Positions 53,114 to 63,159 are shown, numbered from the stretch's first letter. The stretch: DNA of 64,000 bases from Streptomyces sp. GS7 (GCF_009834125.1 NZ_CP047146.1:3341501-3405500), one strand, 5' to 3'. Notes: generated from the sequence alone by a model not told the origin. A program made the numbers and translations.

Positions 53114-54667
53114 GTGCCCGAGCGTACCTCGTCCCCAACTCGCGCGAAAAACCGCTCGAAAATCCCCGACAATGCGGATCCCGTCGCTCTCGACGATGAC
53201 GCGACGCTGCATGCCATGGGATATCCGCGGAAACTCACCCGGAGATTCCGCGCGTTCGACAATTTCGCCATCTCGTTCACGATCATCAACATCATCTCGG
53301 GCATCTTCTCGTCCTTCGGCTTCGGTATGGGCGCCGGCGGTCCGCGCATTCTGGTGTTCGGCTGGATCGGCGTCTCGGTCATGGTGCTGTTCGTGGGTGC
53401 CGCGATGGGCGAGATCGCCTCCGCGTACCCGACCAGCGGTGCGCTCTACTTCTCGGCCGGCAAGCTCGCCAAGCGGCACCAGGGCGCCTGGTCCTGGTAC
53501 ACGGGCTGGCTCAACTTCGTCGGCCAGGTCGGCGGCACCGCCGCCACCAACTTCGCCGCGGCCACCTTCATCCAGGCGTTCATCGCCATGCAGTGGCCGT
53601 CCTACGCGCCCACCGCACCGCAGACGGTGGCCATTACCGCGGCCATATTGCTGGTGCAAGCCCTGGCCAACACCTACACCGTGCGGCTGGTCGCCGTGGT
53701 GAACCGGATTTCGGTGTGGTGGCTGCTGGTCGGCATGGTGGTGATCGTCGTCGCGCTGGCGCTCATTCCGACGCACCATCAATCCCCGTCGTTCGCCCTG
53801 CACTTCGCCAACAACACCGGCTTCACCAACGCCATTTACGGCGGAATGCTCGGACTGCTGGTCACCAGCTGGACGTTCACCGGTTTCGACGGCAGCTTCC
53901 ACATGTCCGAAGAAACGGTGAAGGCGACCGTCAACGCGCCGCGTGGCATCATGCGTGCGATCGCCTACTCCGCGATCACCGGCCTCATCCTCATGCTCGC
54001 TCTGGTGTACGCCATCCGCGACTATGACCACGAGGCGAAGGCGGACGCTCCGCCGGTGCAGATTCTCGTCGACGCACTCGGCGTGGACACCGCGAAGTTC
54101 CTGCTGCTGATCGTTATCGGCGCCATGCTGTTCTGCGGACTCGCCAACATGACCAGCAATACCCGGCAGATCTTCGCCTTCTCCCGCGACGGCGCGATGC
54201 CCGGCTCCCGTTGGTGGCATTCGGTCTCCGCGCGCACCCGCACCCCCGTCAAGGCCGTCTGGCTCGCCGCGGCCTGCCCGCTGGTCCTGGTGGTGCCCGG
54301 CTGGTGGTCGCACACCGCCTTCACGGCGGTCGTCAGCGTCAACGTCGTCGGGCTCTTCCTCGCCTACGGCGTGCCCATCTTCCTGCGGCTGCGGCTGGAC
54401 GACTTCCCGGCCGGACCGTGGAACCTGGGCCGCTACGGCAAGCCCGTCGCCGCCGTCGCCGTCCTCTGGATCGCCGTCAGCAACGTGCTCTTCATGCTTC
54501 CGCAGGCGTACCCGGTCACCCCGGAATCCTTCAACTACGCCCCGATCGCGCTGGCGGTGGTCCTGCTGATCGCCACCGTCTGGTGGTTCGCCACCGCCCG
54601 CCGCCGGTTCCAGGGCCCGGTCAGCTACGGCAGCCCCGACGAAGTCGCGGCCATGGACCTGATCTGA
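53114..54667 (+). CDS. APC-superfamily amino acid permease
   Basis: The 517-residue protein has the APC core of twelve membrane helices, with FAISFTIINIISGIFSSFG and GAAMGEIASAYPTSGALYF in the first two helices, typical of GABA/choline-type (ACT) permeases of actinobacteria. It starts at GTG 53114 after AAAGGTTGCGG. It should import an amino acid or amine by proton symport. The neighbouring hypothetical protein and GNAT gene (35 nt downstream) probably share its transcript. Confidence 0.9.
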   Translation: MPERTSSPTRAKNRSKIPDNADPVALDDDATLHAMGYPRKLTRRFRAFDNFAISFTIINIISGIFSSFGFGMGAGGPRILVFGWIGVSVMVLFVGAAMGEIASAYPTSGALYFSAGKLAKRHQGAWSWYTGWLNFVGQVGGTAATNFAAATFIQAFIAMQWPSYAPTAPQTVAITAAILLVQALANTYTVRLVAVVNRISVWWLLVGMVVIVVALALIPTHHQSPSFALHFANNTGFTNAIYGGMLGLLVTSWTFTGFDGSFHMSEETVKATVNAPRGIMRAIAYSAITGLILMLALVYAIRDYDHEAKADAPPVQILVDALGVDTAKFLLLIVIGAMLFCGLANMTSNTRQIFAFSRDGAMPGSRWWHSVSARTRTPVKAVWLAAACPLVLVVPGWWSHTAFTAVVSVNVVGLFLAYGVPIFLRLRLDDFPAGPWNLGRYGKPVAAVAVLWIAVSNVLFMLPQAYPVTPESFNYAPIALAVVLLIATVWWFATARRRFQGPVSYGSPDEVAAMDLI

Positions 54668-54701
54668 CCCCCAGCACCCCACCAGAAGGGACGCACCCCA
54701 C

Positions 54702-55589
54702 ATGCGACCGCTCAGCGAAACCCCGCAGCAGCCCCCGCGGACACCGGGTGAACTCACCGTCACCGCAGCCCCGTTGGACCTCTGGCACGACGTGGTGCGG
54801 TGGACCGCCGACGAAGGCTGGAACCCCGGCCGCGGCGACATCGCCTGCTTCCACCCGACCGATCCCGACGGCTTCTTCCTCGGCCGCCGCGACGGGCAGA
54901 CGCTCTCGGCCGTCTCCGTCGTCAACTACTCGGACCGCTACGCCTTCCTGGGCTACTACCTCGTCGCCCCCGGCCACCGCGGCGAGGGCCACGGCCTGGC
55001 CACCTGGCGCGCCGCCGTCCCGCACGCCGCCGGTCGCACGGTCGGCCTGGACGCGGTCCCCGCCCAGCAAGCCACCTATCGGCGCGCCGGGTTCACCCCC
55101 GCCCACGACACCCTCCGCTACACCGGCCGGCCCACCCCCTCCGGCGCGACCCCGCCCGAGGTCGTACCGGTCACCGCCGCCCACCTCGACGCCGTCGCCG
55201 CCTACGACCGCCGCTGCTTCCCCGCCGACCGGCGCGGGTTCGTCGCCCGCTGGCTGACGGCCGACGGCCACACCGCCCGGGTCTTCCTGCGGGACGGCGC
55301 GGTCGCCGGCTACGGAGTGATCCGGCCCGCCCGGTCCGGCTACCGCATCGGCCCGCTCTTCGCCGACACGCCCCGGGTCGCCGAAGCGCTCTTCGACGCG
55401 CTCACCGCCCCGCTCGACCCGGCCGACGAGGTCACCATGGACATACCCGAACCCCGCGGCGACGCCCACGCCCTCGCCACCGCCCGCGGTCTGACCCCCA
55501 GGTCGCACACCGTGCGGATGTACACCGGGCGGGTCCCGGCGGCGGACGAGGAGCGCACCTTCGGCGTGACGAGTCTGGAACTGGGTTAG
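54702..55589 (+). CDS. Double-domain GNAT acetyltransferase
   Basis: The 295-residue protein has an N-terminal GNAT domain with the acetyl-CoA loop VAPGHRGEGHGLATW and a C-terminal GNAT-like domain (GYGVIRPARSGYRIGPLF), as in the DUF1248/YitH group. ATG follows AGAAGGGA 35 nt after the permease stop, suggesting acetylation of an imported amino compound. Substrate unknown. Confidence 0.88.
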   Translation: MRPLSETPQQPPRTPGELTVTAAPLDLWHDVVRWTADEGWNPGRGDIACFHPTDPDGFFLGRRDGQTLSAVSVVNYSDRYAFLGYYLVAPGHRGEGHGLATWRAAVPHAAGRTVGLDAVPAQQATYRRAGFTPAHDTLRYTGRPTPSGATPPEVVPVTAAHLDAVAAYDRRCFPADRRGFVARWLTADGHTARVFLRDGAVAGYGVIRPARSGYRIGPLFADTPRVAEALFDALTAPLDPADEVTMDIPEPRGDAHALATARGLTPRSHTVRMYTGRVPAADEERTFGVTSLELG

Positions 55590-55615
55590 GGCAGAGCCAG
55601 GACCTGTGCCCGCGC

Positions 55616-56122
55616 TCAGGCGCCCACGGCCCCGTCGACGCCCTCCCGCAGGAAGTCGGCGTGGCCGTTGTGCCGGGCGTACTCGTGGATCATGTGCAGC
55701 ATCACCAGGCGGAGCGAGACCTCCTCGCCCCACCTGGGCTGGTAGGCGGTCACGTCGAGCGAGGCCGCCGCCCGTTCGATGCGGCGGGCGTGGGCCACCT
55801 CGGTCTGCCAGGCGTCGAACGCCTCGGCACGGGTGGCCCCGCTCGCGTCGTACGCCACCTGGTAGTCGCCCTCGGCGGACCAGACGAGCGGGATGTCCTC
55901 CCCGTTGATCACCCGGCGGAACCAGGCCCGTTCGACTTCGGCCATATGCCGCACCAGACCGAGCAGCGTGAGCGTCGACGGCGGCATCGAGCGGCTGCGC
56001 AACTGCTCGTCGGTGAGGCCGTCGGTCTTCATGGCGAGGGTGGCGCGGTGGAAGTCGAGATAAGCCCGCAAGGTCTCCCGCTCACCGGCGAGCCGGGGCG
56101 GATCGATGCGTTCGGTGGTCAT
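55616..56122 (-). CDS. DinB/DUF664-family protein
   Basis: The 168-residue four-helix protein matches DinB-like mycothiol-dependent enzymes: R-x-Y-L-D-F-H-R-A-T-L-A-M-K near the start, LLGLVRHMAEVERAWFRRV with a metal-binding His, and LHMIHEYARHNGHADFLRE with two further His. Such proteins act as thiol S-transferases or detoxification enzymes. It is convergent with the GNAT gene, with only 26 nt between. Confidence 0.9.
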   Translation of the reverse strand: MTTERIDPPRLAGERETLRAYLDFHRATLAMKTDGLTDEQLRSRSMPPSTLTLLGLVRHMAEVERAWFRRVINGEDIPLVWSAEGDYQVAYDASGATRAEAFDAWQTEVAHARRIERAAASLDVTAYQPRWGEEVSLRLVMLHMIHEYARHNGHADFLREGVDGAVGA

Positions 56123-56224
56123 GGGAGGCGATCGTAGCGGCGGGCGGACGCGCCGGAACCGCCGGCCGCCGCTCGGCGGCCGGCGCCCGGGCCCCTCCGT
56201 GGACGGTCCGCCGCGGCGCCGCCG

Positions 56225-56416
56225 TCAGGGGAGGTACCGCTCGATGGCGGCGCGCCCCTTCTCGTCGATCAGGCGCTGGGCCCACTCCAGGCTCTGGGGC
56301 GTCGGCTCCCGCCCGGACGCCCGCACCAGATCCTCCGCGTCGAAGGGCCGCTCGCTACCGGTGTACAGCTCGGCCGGCCGCCGCTCGGCCGGGGTCTTGC
56401 CGCCATTGGTCGTCAC
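56225..56416 (-). CDS. Small hypothetical protein
   Basis: The 63-residue protein starts at GTG 56416 after GAGGAGGACCT. It is charged and soluble (SERPFDAEDLVRASGREPTP; WAQRLIDEKGRAAIERYLP), a type found in many Streptomyces genomes. No function known. Confidence 0.7.
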   Translation of the reverse strand: MTTNGGKTPAERRPAELYTGSERPFDAEDLVRASGREPTPQSLEWAQRLIDEKGRAAIERYLP

Positions 56417-56525
56417 AGGTCCTCCTCTGTCCGCGCCCGCCGAGTCGCCGGGACCTCGCTGGTTCCATCATGGGGCGGGCACCCAGGACCCGCACGGCGT
56501 GCGCCGGGCCGCCGGCCGCCGCCGG

Positions 56526-58949
56526 TCAGCCCCCGGGACGCGGCGCCCCCGGGTACCCGGGCGGAAACTCCTGTTCGGTCCAGATCGTCTTGCCGAACGG
56601 CGTGTACCGCGTGCCCCAGCGCTGGACCAGCCGGGCCACGATGAACAGCCCCCGCCCGCCCTCGTCGTCGCTCGCGCTGTGCCGCAGATGCGGAGCGGTG
56701 TGGGCGGTGTCCGACACCTCCGTCAGCAGCGTCAGATCGCGCAGCAGCCGCAGATGCACCGGCCCCGACGCGTGCCGCACCGCGTTGGTGACCAGCTCGC
56801 TGACCACCAGCTCGGTGGCGTACGACAGCTCCGCAAGGCCCCACTCCCGCAGCTGCCGGGTGGCCAGCTCCCGGGCCGTGCCCACCGCGGCCGGCTCGGC
56901 GGGCAGCTCCCAGGCGGCCACCTGCCGGGCGTCCAGCTCCCGGGTGCGCACCAGCAGCAGCGCCGCGTCGTCCGGCGCCGCCCCGCCCGGCAGCAGCTCC
57001 GCCAGCGTCCGGTCGCACAGCTCCTCCAGCGGCCGCCGGTTCTCGCGCAGCACCCCGCCGAGGAGGCCCAGCCCCGCGTCGAGGTCCCGGTCGCGGGTCT
57101 GGAGCAGCCCGTCGGTGAACAGGGCGAGCAGACTGCCCACCGGCAGCTCGGTCTCCCAGCACTCGAACGGCAGGCCGCCCAGCCCGAGCGGCGGTCCGGC
57201 CGGCAGATCCGGGAAGGTCACCCGGCCGTCGGGGGCCACCACCGCCGGCGGCGGATGCCCCGCGCGCGCCATCGTGCAGTGCCGCGACACCGGGTCGTAC
57301 ACCGCGTACAGGCAGGTCACCCCGGTCGCCATGTCGTCCGGGCCGGGCTCCGCGGCGTCCCCGGCGGCGCGCTCCTCCGGTGTCTGCCCCACCAGGTCGT
57401 CCAGCCGGCCGAGCAGTTCGTCGGGCGCCAGGTCCAGCCGCGCCAGCGCCCGTACGGTCGTCCGCAGCCGCCCCATCGTGGCCGCCGCCTGGAGGCCGTG
57501 GCCGACCACGTCTCCCACCACCAGGCCGACCCGCGTCCCGGACAGGCCGATGACGTCGAACCAGTCGCCGCCGACCCCGGCCCGGTCGTCGCTCGGCAGA
57601 TAGCGGTAGGCCATGTCGACCGCCGACTGGTCGGGCAGGCGCTGCGGCAGCAGATTGCGCTGGAGGGTCAGGGCCGCGGCGTGCTCCCGGGCGAAGCGGC
57701 GGGCGTTGTCCAGCGACACCGCGGTGCGCAGGACCAGCTCGTCGGCGAGGTCGATCTCGCCGCGGTCGAAGACCGCGGGGCGCGTGCCGCGGGAGAAGGT
57801 GACCAGCCCCATCTGCCGCCCGCCGGTCCGCAGCGGTACGACCATGGTCCGCTCGTCGCGGATCATCCCGCCCGAGGACAGACTCCGGTACTGGAGCGTG
57901 CCCGGCCGGTACACCACCGGGTACGGCGCACGCGGCGGCTCGTCCGGCCGGTCGGCCGCGGAACGGGCCGCCACCCGCACCAGCGCCGGGACCCCGCTCC
58001 CACCCGGATCCGGGTCCCCGCCCTCCAGCACGGACCGCACCAGGTCGACGGTCACCTCGTCGGCGAACACCGGCACCGCGACCTCGGCGACCTCGCGCGC
58101 GGTGACGGTCATGTCGAGCGTGGTGCCGATCCGGCTGCCGGCCTCCACCAGGAGGTTCAGCCGGCGCTGCGCCCGATAGCGGTCGGTGATGTCGAAGGAG
58201 TCCTCGCACACCCCCAGCACCCGGCCGTCCGGATCCTGCAGTCGGTAGTACGAGCAGGACCACACGTGCTCGGTCCCCGGGTCGGTCGGCTGCTCGCCCA
58301 CGAAGTGCAGGTCGACGATCGCCTCACCGGTCGCCAGCACATGGCGCATCACCTCGTCCAGCCCCTGCGGATACCCCTCGGTCACGAACCCGCCCGGATA
58401 CAGCTCGTCCGCCCGCTTGCCGATCAACTGCCACAGCGGCAGCCCGATCTCCCGCCCGTACGAGGAGTTGAACCACGTCAGCCGCAGATCGCCGTCGTAG
58501 ATCGCCAGCCCCACCGGCGACCGGGTGGCCAGCCCGTGCAGCATCGCCTGCCGCGACTCCCACTTCCGCAGGTTCTCCAGTGCCGCCGCCACCAGCACCC
58601 GGGCCGGCCGCGCCCCGTCGGCCGAGGCGGCGGCCGGCGGGACGTCGTGCAGCGCGCACACCGTGACCGCCACCGGCAGCGACCGGCCGTCCGCGTGCCG
58701 CGCCGTACGGACCTCGATGTCCCGCCCCGGCAGCGACGACGGCTCCCCGGCCACCCCGGGCGACACGGACGGCAGGAACGTCGCCAGCGGCCGCCCGACG
58801 ATGTCCTGCGGCGCATAGCCCAGCAACTCCCGGGCGGCCGGGCTCCACCCGATGACCCGGCCCAGGGCGTCCAGAACCGCGGTGGCCGCCCTGGTGACGT
58901 CGAGGGGACCACGGAAGTCGGCGCTCTCCGCCGCGTTCCATGTGTTCAT
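56526..58949 (-). CDS. PAS-GAF-PP2C phosphatase with HATPase kinase domain
   Basis: The 807-residue protein has, in order, two PAS domains (to about residue 260), a GAF domain (300-440), a SpoIIE/RsbU-type PP2C phosphatase (GVGGDWFDVIGLSGTRVGLV; GHGLQAAATMGRLRT) and a C-terminal HATPase_c anti-sigma kinase domain (SELVTNAVRHASGPVHL; DEGGRGLFIVARLVQRWG). Such proteins tune partner-switching of alternative sigma factors in response to redox or light. The start is ATG 58949; 58985 is an alternative. The VOC gene diverges from it. Confidence 0.93.
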   Translation of the reverse strand: MNTWNAAESADFRGPLDVTRAATAVLDALGRVIGWSPAARELLGYAPQDIVGRPLATFLPSVSPGVAGEPSSLPGRDIEVRTARHADGRSLPVAVTVCALHDVPPAAASADGARPARVLVAAALENLRKWESRQAMLHGLATRSPVGLAIYDGDLRLTWFNSSYGREIGLPLWQLIGKRADELYPGGFVTEGYPQGLDEVMRHVLATGEAIVDLHFVGEQPTDPGTEHVWSCSYYRLQDPDGRVLGVCEDSFDITDRYRAQRRLNLLVEAGSRIGTTLDMTVTAREVAEVAVPVFADEVTVDLVRSVLEGGDPDPGGSGVPALVRVAARSAADRPDEPPRAPYPVVYRPGTLQYRSLSSGGMIRDERTMVVPLRTGGRQMGLVTFSRGTRPAVFDRGEIDLADELVLRTAVSLDNARRFAREHAAALTLQRNLLPQRLPDQSAVDMAYRYLPSDDRAGVGGDWFDVIGLSGTRVGLVVGDVVGHGLQAAATMGRLRTTVRALARLDLAPDELLGRLDDLVGQTPEERAAGDAAEPGPDDMATGVTCLYAVYDPVSRHCTMARAGHPPPAVVAPDGRVTFPDLPAGPPLGLGGLPFECWETELPVGSLLALFTDGLLQTRDRDLDAGLGLLGGVLRENRRPLEELCDRTLAELLPGGAAPDDAALLLVRTRELDARQVAAWELPAEPAAVGTARELATRQLREWGLAELSYATELVVSELVTNAVRHASGPVHLRLLRDLTLLTEVSDTAHTAPHLRHSASDDEGGRGLFIVARLVQRWGTRYTPFGKTIWTEQEFPPGYPGAPRPGG

Positions 58950-59154
58950 GGCATCTGTCCAGCCCGGTTCCGTACCTTCAAGCATCGAGCCGGGGCCGGA
59001 CCCGCACAACCGGCCCCGCCCCGAGCGGGGGACCACCGGGCCGCGGCCGTCCCTTGGTGCGGGCCGGGCGGGTCGCTGGCACAGTGGGGAGGGGCGCCGG
59101 CCCGACGACACGCCGGCCGGTCGGGCAGCACCGAGCAGCTGGAGGCAGATGGCC

Positions 59155-59949
59155 ATGCCGTCCTCACGCTCCACCACTCCGGTACGCGGCGCGCCCTGCT
59201 GGGTGAGTCTGATGACCCGCGATCTGCCGGCCGCGCAGGCGTTCTACGGCACCGTGCTGGGTTGGCGGTTCCGGCCGGCCAGCCTGGGGGAGGAGTTCTC
59301 GGTCGCGCTGCTGGACGGGGAACCGGTCGCCGGAATGGGCGCGCTGACGCCCAGTTTTCAGGTCGCGGTGGCCTGGACCGCGTACTTCGCCGTGGAGAAC
59401 GCCGACGACACCGCCGCGCGGATCCGGGAGCGCGGCGGCACCGTGGCGGTCGGGCCCCTGAAGCTGGGACCCGGGCGGGCCGCCCTCGGCGCGGACCGGG
59501 ACGGTGCCGCCTTCGGCTTCTGGGAGGGCCGGACCACGGCCTGGTCCGTGGGCCTGGGCAGCGCTCCGGCGGTCCTGGAGCTGCGCACCCGGGACGCGTT
59601 CGCCGCCGCCATCTTCTACGCGGAGGTCTTCGACTGGGCCGCCGAGCGGCCGGGCGGCTGCCAGGTGACGTACGAGCACGACCAGGTGGTCGTCCACGAC
59701 GGCACGCACACCGTCGCGCTGCTGCGCGGCGGCGCTGTCGAGGCGGCGCCGGACCCCCGGGTGCGCCCGCAGTGGCATGTGCACTTCCGGGTGCGGGACA
59801 TCGGGGCGGTGCGCGATGCGGCGGTGGCCGCCGGCGGGACCGCCACGCCGGTGACCGCCACGCGGGACGGCACGGGCAGTCAGGCGCTGATCCGCGACCC
59901 CGACGGCGGCCTGTTCACGGTGACGTCCCCCGTGCAGGTTCCGGTCTGA
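59155..59949 (+). CDS. VOC-family (glyoxalase/bleomycin-resistance) protein
   Basis: The 264-residue protein consists of two tandem VOC modules (first CWVSLMTRDLPAAQAFYGTVLGWRF in part: RDLPAAQAFYGTVLGWRF; second ELRTRDAFAAAIFYAEVFDW and LIRDPDGGLFTVTSP). ATG 59155 lies nine bases after GGAGG; an ATG at 59149 is too close to that site. Metal ligands are not all evident, so the activity (hydroxylase, lyase or resistance) is unknown. Confidence 0.87.
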   Translation: MPSSRSTTPVRGAPCWVSLMTRDLPAAQAFYGTVLGWRFRPASLGEEFSVALLDGEPVAGMGALTPSFQVAVAWTAYFAVENADDTAARIRERGGTVAVGPLKLGPGRAALGADRDGAAFGFWEGRTTAWSVGLGSAPAVLELRTRDAFAAAIFYAEVFDWAAERPGGCQVTYEHDQVVVHDGTHTVALLRGGAVEAAPDPRVRPQWHVHFRVRDIGAVRDAAVAAGGTATPVTATRDGTGSQALIRDPDGGLFTVTSPVQVPV

Positions 59950-60144
59950 GGGCAGGGGACCTCGACGCCCGGAGCCCGGCACGGGAACCCGGCGTCGGAG
60001 CCCGGGACGGGGACCCGGCAGCACCCGGCCCCCCGAACTCCGCGGCCATGACCGGGCACTTGGGGCGTCCCGGGGGAGCGGCCCCCGCCGCCCTGGTCAT
60101 GGCGGGCGGGAGCCGTATTGCGGTGAACTCCCCCTCGGTGTACG

Positions 60145-61755
60145 TCAGTTCATCGATCCGCCGCTTCCCGTGCCGGGGTCGGCGCCGCTGCCGGTACCCG
60201 GGTCCTGGGCTCCGGTTCCGGGGTCCTGGGCTCCGGTACCCGGGTCCTGGCCGCCGGTACCGGGATCCTGCGCGCCCGCGCCGGCCGTCGAGCCCGGGTC
60301 CTGGGTCCCCGCACCGGAGCTGCCGGCCCCGCCGGAGGCGCCCCCCGCGTCGCCGCCTCCCGCGCCGTTGCCGCCTCCTGCGCCGTTGGCGCCACCCGCG
60401 CCGTTGCCGTCGCCGCTCCCGGCGCCGATCTGCGCCCCCGTGGCCTGGAGCGCGGCGGTGACCGGCTGGAAGAACGTCTGACCGCCACGCTTGCAGTCGC
60501 CGCTGCCGCCGGAGGTCAGCCCGACGGCCGCGTCGCCGGCGAACATCGAGCCGCCGCTGTCGCCGGGCTCCGCGCAGACGTCCGTCTGTATGAGGCCGTT
60601 GACGATGTCGCCGTTGCCGTAGTTGACCGTCGCGTCCAGGCCCGTGACGGTGCCGTCGTGGAGCCCGCTGGTGGAGCCCGACCGCTGGACCTTCATGCCG
60701 ACGGCCGCCTCCGCGGCCTTGGTGATCTGCTGGGTGCTGCCGTTGCCCAGGTCGACCGCGCTCTGCGGCTTCGTACCGGGGTCGTTGTAGGTGACCAGTG
60801 CGAAGTCGGTCTTCGGGAACTGGGAGTTGCTCACCGTACCCAGTGGCTGGCCGCCCTGGTCCGCCGACCAGGTCTTGGAGTCGTTGCCGCAGTGACCGGC
60901 CGTCAGGAAGGCGGGTGCTCCCTTGACCGTGACGTTGAAGCCCAGGGAACAGCGGGCGTTGCCACCGAAGATGGCGCTGCCGCCGATCGGGCCCGCGGCG
61001 CCACCGCCGCCCTGCCCGCCGCCGTTCTGTCCTCCACCGCTCTGTCCTGCGCCGCCGTTCTGTCCTGTACCGCCGCCGTTCTGTCCTGTGCCGCCTCCGC
61101 TCTGACCGGCGCCACCGTCGCTCTGCCCGGCACCGCCGCCATTCTGTCCGGCACCGCCGTCCGCCGAACCGCCCGTCGAACTCCCCGCTGCGCCCCCCGC
61201 GTTGCCGCCCGCCGGGCCACCCGTGCTCCCGCCGTCGTACCGCTGGAACACCCCCTGGGACCGCTGGACGGTGACCATGCCCGCGCCCATGGCCGCGGTG
61301 GCCTTGGTGAGCGTGGCCATCTTTGCTCCGGTGACCGTCCGGTCGGCGGTCACCACGATCTTGTTGGTCTTCGGGTCGATCGACCAGGCCGTGCCCGGCA
61401 CCGAGGCGCTGTCGCGCAGCGTCTTCGTGCCGGCCTGCAGCGCGGTCAGGCTGTTGTGGACGACCTTGGCGACGGCGCCCTTGGCCGTGACGCGCTGCGC
61501 GGCGTCCTGGGAGAGGACGTTCACGACGAGGTGGCCGTTCGCGCCGTCCAGGTACCAGCCGGCGGTCCGGTCCCCGAGGTCCGCCTTGAGCGCCGCCGCC
61601 AGCTGGGTGGCCGCGTGGCTGCTGAGCGTCCTCGGAGCCGCCGGCCGGTCCGTGCTCGCATGGGCGTTGGGCAGCAGGACGGCCGCGCCCACGATGGCGG
61701 CCGCGGCGGCGCCGGCCATGACGCCGGTCCGCTTGTTCACATGTCGGTGGCTCAA
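60145..61755 (-). CDS. S1-family (streptogrisin-like) secreted protease with Gly-rich linker and tail
   Basis: The start chosen is TTG 61755, eight bases after GGAGG. The 536-residue product has a signal peptide (to about 33), a pro-domain (35-170), an 84-residue Gly/Gln/Ser-rich linker (174-257), a chymotrypsin-like domain with His288 (TAGHCG), Asp317 (KTDFAL) and Ser400 (GDSGGS), disulfide Cys pairs 269/289 and 394/421, and a Gly-rich tail with QDPGTG repeats (about 445-536). In classical streptogrisins the pro-domain joins the mature enzyme directly. Confidence 0.9.
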   Translation of the reverse strand: MSHRHVNKRTGVMAGAAAAAIVGAAVLLPNAHASTDRPAAPRTLSSHAATQLAAALKADLGDRTAGWYLDGANGHLVVNVLSQDAAQRVTAKGAVAKVVHNSLTALQAGTKTLRDSASVPGTAWSIDPKTNKIVVTADRTVTGAKMATLTKATAAMGAGMVTVQRSQGVFQRYDGGSTGGPAGGNAGGAAGSSTGGSADGGAGQNGGGAGQSDGGAGQSGGGTGQNGGGTGQNGGAGQSGGGQNGGGQGGGGAAGPIGGSAIFGGNARCSLGFNVTVKGAPAFLTAGHCGNDSKTWSADQGGQPLGTVSNSQFPKTDFALVTYNDPGTKPQSAVDLGNGSTQQITKAAEAAVGMKVQRSGSTSGLHDGTVTGLDATVNYGNGDIVNGLIQTDVCAEPGDSGGSMFAGDAAVGLTSGGSGDCKRGGQTFFQPVTAALQATGAQIGAGSGDGNGAGGANGAGGGNGAGGGDAGGASGGAGSSGAGTQDPGSTAGAGAQDPGTGGQDPGTGAQDPGTGAQDPGTGSGADPGTGSGGSMN

Positions 61756-62089
61756 TTCACTGACCTCCAGGGACGCACAGGGTGGGGGGACACGGGCTGC
61801 CGTGGTGCGTCGAGCCGGCACCCGTGCGTTGCCTCCCTTCCTACGCAGCCCCGCCCGCCCCGGGCCCGTGGCACTCAAGCTGTGATGAATTCCGACGTTC
61901 ACCGCTGCGAAGCCCTACACTCCCCGGCCCGTCCGCCCGGCCGGGCGTGAAGGGCAGCTGTCGCCGCGCTTAAGAAATCCTCGATGGACCGCACGCCCGC
62001 CGTAGGGGAGATTTCTGGCCGGGGAACGGGCGGCCGGATCGGGCCCCCGCGACGGCGCGGCAACCTCTTCACGTACGGGAGCTCTAACG
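61756..62089. promoter_or_regulatory. Divergent promoter region of protease and tdh genes
   Basis: This 334-nt gap between divergent genes must hold both promoters. An inverted repeat AGAAATC (61973-61979)/GATTTCT (62010-62016) with a 30-nt spacing lies on the tdh side. No glycine riboswitch-like structure was recognised. Confidence 0.45.
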
Positions 62090-63118
62090 GTGAAGGCACT
62101 GGTCAAGCAGAAGGCGGAGCCGGGACTCTGGCTCACGGACGTGCCGGAGCCCGCGATCGGCGCGGGGGACGTGCTGATCAAGGTGCTGCGCACCGGCATC
62201 TGCGGCACGGACCTGCACATCCGGTCGTGGGACGGCTGGGCCCAGCAGTCCATCAACGCCCCACTGACAATCGGCCACGAATTCGTCGGCGAGGTCGTCG
62301 AGACCGGCCGGGACGTGGCCGAGATACACGCCGGGGACCTGGTCAGCGGCGAGGGCCATCTGGTCTGCGGCAAGTGCCGCAACTGCCTGGCCGGGCGCCG
62401 CCACCTGTGCCGGGCCACGGTCGGGCTCGGCGTCGGCCGGGACGGCGCGTTCGCCGAGTACGTGGCGCTGCCGGCGGCCAACGTGTGGGTGCACCGGGTC
62501 CCGGTCGACCTCGACATCGCCGCGGTCTTCGACCCCTTCGGCAACGCCGTGCACACCGCGCTCTCCTTCCCCCTGGTCGGCGAGGACGTACTGATCACCG
62601 GGGCCGGGCCGATCGGGATCATGGCGGCGGCGGTCGCCCGGCACGCCGGCGCCCGCAACGTGATGATCACCGACGTCAGCGAGCAGCGCCTCGAACTGGC
62701 CCGGAAGGTCGGCGTCAGCCTCGCCCTCGACGTCGGGCGGTCCTCGATCGCGGACGGCCAGCGCCAACTGGGCCTGCGCGAGGGCTTCGACGTCGGCCTG
62801 GAGATGTCCGGCCGCCCCGAGGCGCTGCGCGACATGATCGGCAACATGACGCACGGCGGCCGGATCGCCGTACTGGGCCTGCCGTCCCAGGAGTTCCCGG
62901 TCGACTGGTCCCGGATCGTCACCTCCATGATCACCATCAAGGGCATCTACGGCCGGGAGATGTTCGAGACCTGGTACGCGATGTCGGTCCTGCTCGAAGG
63001 CGGCCTCGACCTCGCACCGGTGATCACCGGCCGCTATCCGTACCAGGAGTTCGACGCCGCCTTCGCCGAAGCGGCCGGCGGCCAGGGCGGCAAGGTCATC
63101 CTCGACTGGGCCGCCTGA
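62090..63118 (+). CDS. tdh: L-threonine 3-dehydrogenase
   Basis: The 342-residue MDR enzyme has the catalytic zinc Cys in GICGTDLHI, the GHEFVGEV motif, the structural-zinc Cys cluster ([16 protein letters not shown]), the threonine-dehydrogenase region [11 protein letters not shown] and the NAD-binding [12 protein letters not shown]. It oxidises L-threonine to 2-amino-3-ketobutyrate, the substrate of the KBL enzyme encoded 41 nt downstream. The start is GTG. Confidence 0.95.
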   Translation: MKALVKQKAEPGLWLTDVPEPAIGAGDVLIKVLRTGICGTDLHIRSWDGWAQQSINAPLTIGHEFVGEVVETGRDVAEIHAGDLVSGEGHLVCGKCRNCLAGRRHLCRATVGLGVGRDGAFAEYVALPAANVWVHRVPVDLDIAAVFDPFGNAVHTALSFPLVGEDVLITGAGPIGIMAAAVARHAGARNVMITDVSEQRLELARKVGVSLALDVGRSSIADGQRQLGLREGFDVGLEMSGRPEALRDMIGNMTHGGRIAVLGLPSQEFPVDWSRIVTSMITIKGIYGREMFETWYAMSVLLEGGLDLAPVITGRYPYQEFDAAFAEAAGGQGGKVILDWAA

Positions 63119-63159
63119 TCCCCGGCCCGGTCCCCCCAACGCACCCCTAAGGAAGGCCC

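Noticed and set aside
56106..60461. A very long + strand open frame of about 1450 codons
   Set aside because: It runs antisense to the PAS/GAF/PP2C gene and through parts of other genes. Composition is Arg/Pro/His-rich as expected for a GC-rich shadow frame, and no domain appears.
61973..62016. AGAAATC/GATTTCT inverted repeat before tdh, considered as an operator or riboswitch part
   Set aside because: Only seven base pairs separated by 30 nt, with no surrounding structure like a glycine riboswitch; could be chance, so it is only noted in the intergenic entry.
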